Below are positions 30,825-64,000 of a stretch of 64,000 nt of DNA, in pieces; the stretch's first letter is position 1, and the number at the start of each line of letters is the position of its first letter. The notes below the pieces were generated by a model that was not told where the DNA came from, did not search any database, and saw nothing but the letters and a program-made list of their open reading frames with translations. A program made the translations under genes and the position numbers. This DNA is from Papio anubis (taxonomy: Eukaryota; Chordata; Mammalia; Primates; Cercopithecidae). The stretch covers positions 16,270,127 through 16,334,126 of the forward strand of contig NC_044995.1 of the NCBI RefSeq assembly GCF_008728515.1, read 5' to 3'.

Positions 30825-31060
30825 GATACGTGTTTAGCAGTTGCCCTTTCTGGCTCTTTTGGGAGGACTTTATGTGGATTAACTCACTGAACCCTCCCAA
30901 TAGCCTTAGAGGTATGTGTGGTTATTATCTCTGATATGCAGATGAGGAAACAGAGGTGAAGAAAGGGAACATGACTTGGTGACTTGCCCAGGGTCCCACA
31001 GCAGGTGACACAGCCAGGGCTGAAACGCTGGCATTTGGTTCCTGAGGCTGCCTTGACTCC
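30825..31060 (+). mobile_element. MIR remnant (+)
   Basis: atgcagatgaggaaacagagg...ttgcccagggtcccacagc...agggctgaaacgctgg. Confidence 0.65.
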
Positions 31061-31639
31061 TGTACCCACTCTCCTGCCTCTGTTAGTGTGGGTTATTTCC
31101 TTTGGATTTATTTTTTCTGTGCATGTGAGATTTAAACGCATACCTCCTCGTGCCCTGAAGTCTAAGACAGTGTGTCCTCTAAGGTCCATTATTAATCATA
31201 CAACTGCTTTTCTGAAAAGAATGCGATAGGTGAGTTTTATCCATGGATTGCGAGGTACATGCCAATCTCAGTGACGTCAGCATGTGAAACAATACACATA
31301 TTGTAGAATTGAGGTGATAGGACATGTGCGTGTGTGTCTCAGAAAAGGCATCCCACCTGAGTTCTGTTGTGCCGCGAGCCTTCGTTAGCGAATGCTGATG
31401 GCCTTAGTGTCGGCACAGCGGGGCTGGTTTCTGTGTTTCTGTGCTCAGGATGGCTTGTTGTGTTGCGTGGCCAGACCCTCTTCACGCGCTGGGTGCTGTG
31501 CTGAGCCCTTCCCTGTGTGAGCCTGTGATGAAAGCCCTGTCTGTCTGTCCTTGCAGGGACAGGAGGAAACAGAGGCTTGGGAGGCTAGAAAGTGGGCAAG
31601 AGAGGACCCCAGTCCAGGTCTGCCTGACTCTGAAGGCTG

Positions 31640-31850
31640 TGTGGCACGGTGTCGTGGGGGAGCCGGGCTGCCTATACTTCCTGAGATCAGGTCATAGGAC
31701 AAGTCATTTCACTTCTGTTCCTCAGTTTCCTCATTATCATAGAAACAGTAGGAATGTCTGCCTCAGAGGGTTGCTGTGAGGGTTATATTGGTATGTGCAA
31801 AGCACTCAGATGGGCCTGGCACGTGGTATGGGCTATGTGAGCCTTGCTCT
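31640..31850 (+). mobile_element. MIR remnant (+)
   Basis: ttcctcagtttcctcattatc...gagggttgctgtgagggtta...ggcctggcacgtgg. Confidence 0.6.
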
Positions 31851-31950
31851 TTTTAGTAGTCATGTTATTAACCAATATTATAGCACCGGACCCCTGTTGT
31901 GAGCTTTTAGATTGTTGCCAGGTTTCCCTATTTCAGCAGTACATACTTAG

Positions 31951-32165
31951 GACAGCGGTCCTCAGCTGGTGGTGGTTTTGTACCCCAGGAGACATTTGGT
32001 GATGACTGAAGACATGTGTGATTGTCATAACCAGGGGGAGGGTGTGCTGTTGGCTTTAGTGACTGGAGACCCAGGATGCTGCCAAACCTCTTGAGGGTGC
32101 AGAAGAGTCCCCACATCAGGGATTCTGTCTCCCCAAATGTCACTAGTGCTGAGGCTGAGAATTCC
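31951..32165 (+). mobile_element. MER20-like hAT element (+)
   Basis: gacagcggtcctcagctgg at the left end and gctgaggctgagaattccc at the right end, with gatgctgccaaacctcttg inside, follow the MER20 consensus as I recall it. Confidence 0.75.
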
Positions 32166-32417
32166 CACCTTAGAACCTTTGTGCCCCGGCACTGGCATTT
32201 TCTGCAGGAGAAATTCTTCCAAACACATGGACATTTTCCACTTTATCAGTTTTACCAGAATGCCCTCGCAAGACGCTGGGACCAGTTTGTAGAGTGGTGA
32301 ATGACTTGTGGCAGATGAGGGAGCTGGTTCCCTCCTGTCTTGCCCCAGGTGCCTTTCTGCTGAGTTCCCATGAGCAGATGCCGCCTGTTACACCACTAGT
32401 TCCTGTTGTCTTTGGCT

Positions 32418-33244
32418 TTTTTTTTTTTTTTTTTTTTTAAGACGGAGTCCGGCTTTGTCACCCAGGCTGAAGTGCAGTGGCACAATCTCAGCTCACTGCA
32501 ACCTCTACCTCCCAGGCTGAAGTCAGCCTCCCACCTCAGCCTCCCAGGTACCTGAGACTACAGGTGCACACCGCCGCGCCTGACTACTTTTTATATTTTT
32601 ATTTTAATTTTTTTGGCAGACACAGGGTTTCACCATGTTACTCAGGCTGGTCTCAAACTCCTGGGCTCAGGGGATCCTTTCGCCTTGGCCTCCCAAAGTG
32701 CTGGGATTACAGGTGTGAGCCACCATGCCCGACCAGTTTTTTTTTTTTTTTTTAGTTTGTTTCTTTGTTTTTTGNNNNNNNNNNNNNNNNNNNNNNNNNN
32801 NNNNNNNNNNNNNNNNNNNNNNNNGGCTAGTTTTTTGTATTTTTTAGTAGAGACGGGGTTTCACCTTGTTAGCCAGGATGGTCTCGATCTCCTGACCTCG
32901 TGATCCGCTCGTCTCGGCCTCCCAAAGTGCTGGGATTACAGGCTTGAGCCACCGCGCCCGGCCTGAGATGCAGTTTTGCTCTGTCTCCCAGGCTGGAGTG
33001 TGGTGATGCAGTCATAGCTCACTGCAGCCTCAACCTCCCGGGTTCAAGCAGTCCTCCTAGCTCAGCCTCCCAAGTAGCTGGGACTACAGTGTGCGCCACC
33101 ACACCTGGGTAATTTTTGTATTTTTTGTAGAGATAAGGTCTTGCTATGTTACCCAGGCTGGTCTTGAACTCCTGGTCTCAAGAGATACTCTTGCCTCAGC
33201 CTTTAAAAGTTCTGGGATTACACACGTGAGCCACCACGTCCAGC
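32418..33244 (-). mobile_element. Three minus-strand Alus with assembly gap
   Basis: 32418-32733 is a full Alu. A young AluYR-like copy (gap to 32963) has its 3' part missing in the 50-N gap. 32964-33244 is an older AluJ-like copy whose poly-T side the young copy entered. Confidence 0.82.
32775..32824. other. Assembly gap (50 N)
   Basis: Exactly 50 N. The round number suggests a placeholder of unknown true size. It lies at the poly-T side of an AluYR, a typical assembly break. Confidence 0.99.
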
Positions 33245-33579
33245 TTCCTGTTGTCTTTGAATTTATCTCCTGAGCAAGTCTTCCTCTGAGCACTGTGGAA
33301 AGGCACAGATCTGAGTGCAGGCGACAGAGGCTCCTGAGGAGGTCGCTGCCACCTCCCCAGTGAGCCTCCGCAACACCAGGAAGGGAGCCCCACCCACCAG
33401 CTCCAGCTCCAAGAGACGCAGATCTCTGCTTCCCCACCTGCCTCCCTAGCCCATCTGTGCTGTCTGGCATCAAAACCAGGTCAGTGAGAGGGGGCGAGAG
33501 AAAAAGGACTTAGTAAGTGGCAAGGAAAGGAATTGAGCTTATTTTGAGCCTGTTTCGGGCACAGGGCTTCACTCTGTAC

Positions 33580-34470
33580 ACGTTCATTCCACAGATACTT
33601 ATTAAGTACCCACTCTGAGCCGGGTACTTTCACCCACAGTGAAACCCCGTCTCTACTAAAAAATACAAAAAACTGGCCGGGCGCGGTGGCTCAAGCCTGT
33701 AATCCCAGCACTTTGGGAGGCCGAGACGGGTGGATCACGAGGTCAGAAGATCGAGACCATCCTGGCGAACACGGTGAAATCCCGTCTCTACTAAAAAATA
33801 CAAAAAACTAGCCGGGCGAGATGGCGGGCGCCTGTAGTCCCAGTTACTTGGGAGGCTGAGGCAGGAGAATGGTGTAAACCCGGGAGGCGGAGCTTGCAGT
33901 GAGCTGAGATCCGGCCACTGCACTCCAGCCCGGGCCACAGAGCGAGACTCCGCCTCAAAAAAAAAAAAAAAAAAGTACCCACTCTGTGCCCAGCACCATA
34001 CAAAGCTCTGGGGATCCAACTGTGACCAAGGCAGCCAAGGGTCCTGCCTTCGCTGTACTGACGTTCCAGTGCGGGTGGTGGGCAGTTAGCGTAAACAAAC
34101 ACATACGGTAACATCGGTGGTGATAGATGCTTGGGGAAAATGAAGGGTAAGGGTAAGGGGAGGTAGGGTGGGCGTGCTTTGCCTAGGGAGGTTAGGAAGG
34201 CTTCTCAAGAAAGGGATGTGAGCAGAGGCTGAAGAGAGTGGGGCAGGGCCCGAGTTTCCACCTGAGGGTGCAGTGTGTACAAGGCCCTGAGGTGGACTGT
34301 CCTGGTGTGTCCTGGCAGCTGAGGGAGCCAGGCACTGCTGAAGTGAAGTGCCTTCAGAGAAGCAAAAGGGGATAGTGCAGGCTGCGTAGGGTCCTGGGGC
34401 TGCTTTTACGCTGCACGGCGGTGGGTTCGAGCGGAGGAGGGGTGGGAGCTGACTCAAGTGGTCACAGGGC
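33580..34470 (+). repeat. Ancient interspersed repeat copy E, split by an AluYR
   Basis: ttcattccacagatacttattaag before the Alu, then gtacccactctgtgcccagc...ccaactgtgaccaaggcagcc, ggaaggcttctcaagaaaggg and caaggccctgagg after it. Confidence 0.65.
33638..33973 (+). mobile_element. AluYR-like (+) with extra 5' Alu segment
   Basis: A full AluYR (33674-33973, with gagatccggccactg) is preceded by gtgaaaccccgtctctac...acaaaaaact, an internal Alu segment joined at gccgggcg. Flanked by aagtacccactctg at about 33604-33618 and 33974-33987. Confidence 0.85.
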
Positions 34471-34514
34471 TCCAGACTGCAGGAGGGGCGTGGGCAGAGT
34501 GCTGTCTGACTTCT

Positions 34515-34985
34515 TTCATTCTGTAATGTTCTCTCACCCCTTCTCTGCTGTATTTAGCAACAGTTCAGTCCTTTTCGTTGCTGAGTGGTGTTCTACTGTG
34601 GATCTACGTGTTTGTTTATCCATTCTCTCGTGGGTGGACTCCCAGTCTGTTAACCAGTTTGGGGTTACTGTGAGTATTGCCACTGTCAGCATTCTAGTAC
34701 AAGTCTTTTGTACGTACACTAATTTCTTTGAGAGGAATTGCTAGGTCATGGGGTAGGCATATATTGAGCTTTAATTTTGACTGCTTAACAGTTTTCCACA
34801 GTGGTTGAACCATTTTGCAACTCCCACCAATAGTGAGTAAGGGTTCTGGTTCCTCTGCATCCTTGCCAGCACCTGGCCTTGTCAGTTTTTAAAATTCGAG
34901 CCATCCCAAGTAGGTGGTTGTAATTTGCATTTCCCTGTAACTAATGAGATTACGTGTGTTTCTTGGTTGTGTGGGTGTCCTCTCC
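34515..34985 (-). mobile_element. Old L1 fragment (-)
   Basis: Reverse-strand L1 text: gttttccacagtggttgaacc, caactcccaccaatagtgag, ttgccagcacctgg. Confidence 0.75.
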
Positions 34986-34989
34986 TGTG

Positions 34990-36020
34990 AGGTGCTCTTG
35001 CTCTTTTTACCTTGCCTCCCAGGTGGCTTGCCTTTAGTCAGCAGCTGCAGCTCTGGCCCAGGCCCTCAGAAGACTGATGCCCAGGCACCTTAGGAAGTAG
35101 TGAGTGGGGTGGGGCCGTGCAGGGACTCCCCTCGGCAGGGCGTGCTGCGGGGGTTCCACAGGCAAGTCTCTGTCCCCCCGCCTGGTGTCCTCCGTCGGCA
35201 GCCCCCCAGTGAGCAGGCCATCTTCTTGGCTGCAGTGGCTGGTATTTCATCACCACAGGGCTGCGTCACGAACACCTCAGATGAGGCGCCACCCTCAGTA
35301 GGAGGACAGGGAACGATCCAGGCGGGACGCAGGGGATCTTCAACTCCTCCACCTGCTCTCCCTCCAGCTGTGCTGATTCCTTAGTTGCTGAGATGAGATT
35401 GTAAAAAGCAACTCTGTTGATCCCAGCAGCGGCCAGGGCCTCCACTGCTTCTCGGCTGGGAGACCCAAGGTAAACAGCTTCCCTTCTCTGAGCTTCTGTC
35501 CTCACCTGGGCATGGTCACCGACTGTCTGATGGGGTGTTGGGAACATTCAGGAGTGACTCCATGGGAGCACCGGCACCCTGCCCAAGGCCACCCAGCTGG
35601 CTCTCGGACTCTGGAACCCTGACCACTCTTGGTCACACCTGTCTGCCTTTGCTTCTCTCTGGAGTAACGGCAGCCGTGCGTTTGGCTGTTCACTGGGCAC
35701 CACGCAGTAGGCCGAGTCCTGGGCCCACAGTGGGTGCTTTAGTGCTGCCAGTAGCCCCAGTGCTGCTGCATCATGGGGGCCCTAAGAGTCAATGTCCCTG
35801 GGCTGCTGTGGGCCAGCGAGCGGGGAGATGGGACTTGGAGCCCCAGTTCTATTCCCTCCACATCAGCCCTTCCTTTGGACTCTGAGTTCTCCCTCCCAGC
35901 GATGTGGGAAGTATTTTGAACTGAGCTTGCATCAGGGAAGGCGTGGTGTAGGTCCGTGTAGGGGATGGGCTTCTCTCAGTCCCAGCCATAGCTCAGAATG
36001 CCTTTGGTGTTCTCCCCTGT
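34990..36020. other. Intron 1 unique stretch
   Basis: GC-rich unique sequence. Open frames on both strands (35100-35384, 35266-35547, 35535-35885) have no recognisable similarity and no splice context I would trust. Confidence 0.45.
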
Positions 36021-36340
36021 CCACCTCTCCCTGACTTTCCGCTCACCAGGCCTCCTCCTGCCTCAGGTCCTTGCATTTTGTGTTCCCCTGTTGAAATGCA
36101 TTTCCTCATGTGTCTACACAGCTCACTCCCTCAGTTAACTCGGGCGTCTGCTCACAAGTCCCCCACACCAAGCTAACATCCTCTTCTTCCCACTCTCCAG
36201 CCTCCCCATCACCTGATGATTTGTGTCTCTGTGTATTTTTCTGCCCCTCCCACCAGACTGTGAGCCTCAGGAAGGCAGGGCTGTGTCTCAGTGACATTCT
36301 ATTGCTGGTACCATCTGGAGCCCAGGATGCACCCCAGAAA
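36020..36340 (+). mobile_element. L2 3' region (+)
   Basis: caccagactgtgagcctcagg...aggcagggctgtgtctcagtg follows the L2 consensus. Confidence 0.65.
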
Positions 36341-36499
36341 AGATTGGTGTCGTGAAGAGAGTCTGGTGGTGTGTCCCTGGCTGTGTCTGTTCCCGGGGTG
36401 GGGATCCGTTGTGGGCATTTGGCCTCTTTCTTCCTTTGCTCATTGGATATCAGATGCTTTGCTGGTCCACTGCCTTAGCGTTTATGGGTGTTGGGAGGG

Positions 36500-36950
36500 T
36501 TGCTTCGAGGGTGCACAAAGCGCACACAGTGCAGCCTCTGAGGTGGGGAAGCCTTCCTGGAGGAGGCACTGGTTTAGCTGAGACCTCAAGGAAGAGGGAG
36601 AAGAATGCCCAGAAGGAGGCCCTGTCCCTGATGGAGGCCAGAGGGAAGTGCTTGAGTGACAGAAGCGTAACACGGAGAGTGGGGTGGGGCGGAGAGGTTG
36701 GAGAGGTCAATGTCATGGTCCTTAGCCTTTCCCGAGGGCTTTCTAGCACGTCTCAGCTCATGCACCTGGAACGCAGGGCAGCAGAGGCCAGGTCCTGAAG
36801 GGTCTTGGATCCTCAGCTGAGGAGTTTGGCTGTTTTCCTCGTAATACCAGGGAGCCACAAAGGGTTTTGAGCAGGAGAAAGACAGGTTCAGCGTTGAGGA
36901 TCCCTCTAGCTGCTGAATGTGGGGTGAGTGGGAAGGGAGCAAGAGTGGAG
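36500..36950 (+). repeat. Ancient interspersed repeat copy F
   Basis: ggaagccttcctggaggagg, gctgagacctcaaggaag, gggttttgagcaggagaaag and ccctctagctgctgaatg occur in family order. Confidence 0.6.
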
Positions 36951-37079
36951 CGTAGGAGCTCGGGGAAGAGGTGGGGGCAGACCCGACTAGAGCCAGGCTG
37001 CCGGCAGGATGGGGAGAGGTGGTCATGTTAGAGGTTGACGCACAGAACAGTGAGAGATATAGAAATATATACATATTTA

Positions 37080-37391
37080 TGTTTTTTGAAACAGGGTCTC
37101 ATTCTGTCACCCAGGCTGGAGTGCAGTGGTGCCATCAAGGCTCACTGCAGCTTTGACCTCCCAGGCTCAAGTGATCCTCCTGCCTCAGCATCTCGAGTAG
37201 CTGACATTTCAGGTGCACACCGCCATGCCTGGCTAATTTTTTAATTTTTAATTTTTTTGTAGAAAAAATTACATAGTGAGACAGGTTCTCACTACGTTGC
37301 CCAGGCAGATCTCAAACTCCTGGGCTCAAGGGATTCTCCTGCCTTCCTCCCAAAGTGTTGGGATTATAGGCGTGAGCCACTGTGCCCAGCT
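37080..37391 (-). mobile_element. Old Alu (-)
   Basis: gaaacagggtctcattctgtc to ctgtgcccagc. Confidence 0.87.
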
Positions 37392-38248
37392 GAGATGTGG
37401 GGATGTTGAGGATGGAGAGTCTGGCAGTCCTGTGTGTTGGGGTTGTGGGGTGCCGGGCATGTTGCTGGCGAGGGGAGCCCCTTATTGCTGCTCCCAGCCT
37501 CACATCATTGCCTTTGCAGCTTGGAGCCCAGAATGGGATTTCTCACCCTCCTGTTTACTTCCCTGTCATTGTCCATCTTGTCTTTCCTCCCGCTTCCTCC
37601 CACTTACCTCCCTTCCTTCTGCCTGGGGCCTGGGCAGCCTGCCACTGTCACATGCCAGGCAGTAGTGTGTCCGGCCCACCAGCTCCCCTGGGGCACGAGA
37701 GAAAGCTGATGCCCACGGTGTCCCTAGAGCCAGCTGCCACTTCTCTGGGGGCCACCGTAGCTCCCGACCTGCTGTCCGCAAATAACCCCAGGCTGGGAAA
37801 GGCAAAGGCGCCTTGGTCTCTGTGGACCCTGGCCAGGCCCCAGGCTCCAGGTAGGGGCCCAGCTGGCGCTGCCTTGCGCCCCCCTCCCCTCTGCCCCGGG
37901 AACCTGAGACGAAGCAGTGGCCTCGGCGTCCCTCAGTCTGTCGGTTGCTGGTCCCTGAGGACAGAAGTGGAGGTCTTGGGGTAGGGACCAGGGCCTTGGT
38001 CAAGCCCCCGGGACTGGCTTCTAGGCCCCAGACCGTGCATACGCAGTAGGTTGCTTTCTTGTTCAAGATCTTGGGCTGTCTGAGACCTGTCTTTACTCTA
38101 TCATCTGACCGGGGGAGGGAGGCCGCTGAGGCTTGGGGAGTGGCATGGGATGGCATGGGGGGACGGGAGTGTGCTTAGTTTGTTGAAGGTGGCAGGTTGG
38201 TGGCTTCCTGGTTTGGAAAGAAGGGAGGGGGAGGAAAGAGAGAAAAGA

Positions 38249-38249
<1 letters not shown>

Positions 38250-38292
<43 letters not shown>

Positions 38293-38391
38293 TGGGGGGA
38301 CAGGCAGATGCTGGTGGTTCTGTGTGCGCGTGTGTGCATGTGTGTGTGTGTGTGTAAGATGGTGAGGGGACAGGCAGATGCTGGTGGCTTT
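38250..38391. repeat. Duplicated GT microsatellite plus 35-bp unit
   Basis: (GT)n 38250-38288 and aagatggggggacaggcag... are followed by a second (GT)n at 38321-38355 and aagatggtgaggggacaggcag.... Both units contain gacaggcagatgctggtgg. Confidence 0.9.
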
Positions 38392-38827
38392 GCACACTCC
38401 CTCAGGTGCCCTGGGCTGTCTGATTCATACTGGGTTACCTCAGTGTTGGGCCATAGGAGTGACACGGGGGACAGGGCACGGCTACCTCGATGCTCGCTCA
38501 GTCAGGAGTGACTGTGGGTGGAGGGGCCACCTCCCCCCAGCATGAGTGTCCTGAGTTCGGGGTCTGGCCTGCGCTTAGGCCAGGGAGCTCTGCTTCCCCA
38601 GATTGGGGTCTCTGGGGACATGGCCACATCTCTCTGCTCAGAATGGATCCCTGAGAGCAGGGCTCCACGCCACCCTTGCTGGCCTTACCCTTTGCCGAGT
38701 GGGCAGAGCAGCCAGAGGGCCTCAGAGCTCGGTGTCCTCAGGGAAGGGGCTGGTGTGGAATCCCCTCCTACCCTGACCAGCTCCTCTCTTGTCTTGCAGA
38801 CTGTGCCCTGTCCACGGCGCCTCCTGC

Positions 38828-38863
38828 ATGTCCTGCTGCCCTGAGCTGTCCCGAGCTAGGTGA
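38828..38863 (+). other. Upstream ORF 2 in AKT2 exon 2 (11 codons plus stop)
   Basis: The ATG at 38828 lies in a weak context (tgcATGt). It opens the frame MSCCPELSRAR, which stops with TGA at 38861-38863, 20 bases before the AKT2 ATG. Such a short spacing makes re-initiation at the main start inefficient, but the weak context suggests mostly leaky scanning. Confidence 0.55.
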
Positions 38864-38883
38864 CAGCGTGCCACGCTGCCACC

Positions 38884-64000
<25,117 letters not shown>

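Larger units (their letters stand above)
18747..38799 (+). other. AKT2 intron 1
   Basis: 20,053-bp intron with donor gtgagt and acceptor cttgcag. It contains the rest of the CpG island, the miR-641 hairpin, many MIR and L2 remnants (19,900-26,000 is largely old repeat and unique sequence), about ten Alus, one MER20-like element, an L1 remnant, a 50-N gap and a GT microsatellite. I see no further coding exon; alternative 5' exons cannot be excluded. Confidence 0.9.

Noticed and set aside
38250..38355. CRISPR-like direct repeats
   Set aside because: These are two GT microsatellites with a duplicated flank in a vertebrate intron, not spaced repeats with unique spacers.

Overview
The window is primate nuclear DNA carrying the 5' half of AKT2 (RAC-beta serine/threonine-protein kinase, protein kinase B beta) on the + strand. 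Exons are small, with GT/AG introns, there is a CpG-island promoter, and Alu, L1, MIR and L2 repeats are very dense. Several young Alus carry changes I associate with the Old World monkey AluYR group (gagatccggccactg; the aaaaaatacaaaaaact linker before the right arm). A cercopithecoid monkey such as a macaque or baboon is therefore the most likely source. No operon, CRISPR array, tRNA or second protein-coding gene was found.

Layout. Positions 1 to about 18,250 are intergenic upstream sequence, mostly Alus. It also holds a retrotransposed U6 snRNA copy (3383-3488), an old DNA transposon with terminal inverted repeats (5941-6913) and an Alu-riddled ERV-K-type 5' LTR, primer-binding site and leader on the minus strand (about 7954-10804). 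Positions 18,290-19,110 form the CpG-island promoter and non-coding exon 1, which ends at the 18746/18747 donor. The 20-kb intron 1 carries the miR-641 precursor (21288-21386) in sense orientation, many old MIR and L2 repeats, and a 50-N assembly gap (32775-32824). Exon 2 (38800-38929) holds the start codon at 38884. Coding exons 3 to 8 follow at 45062-45190, 46849-46960, 59441-59594, 60063-60194, 62031-62096 and 63092-63160. Exon 9 starts at 63977 and is cut by the window end.

The visible coding sequence is open and in frame across all junctions. It gives residues 1-244 of a protein that is 481 residues in human: the whole PH domain, the linker, and the kinase N-lobe with glycine loop, Lys181 and hinge. 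The C-lobe, activation loop and hydrophobic motif lie beyond the window. The promoter is TATA-less, with CCAAT, NRF1-like, CRE/ETS-like and GC-box motifs. The 5' UTR carries two short upstream ORFs. miR-641 should be made from the same primary transcript as AKT2.

I found no previously undescribed biological system. The most useful second-look items are an Ala-Ala pair in the AKT2 linker, the two uORFs and a G-rich tract in the 5' leader region, two 1.5-unit Alu insertions that share the same junction, the ERV-K-type 5' end, and an ancient repeat family with about nine copies that I can align but not name. Repeat boundaries are read by eye and are good to about 5-20 bp.
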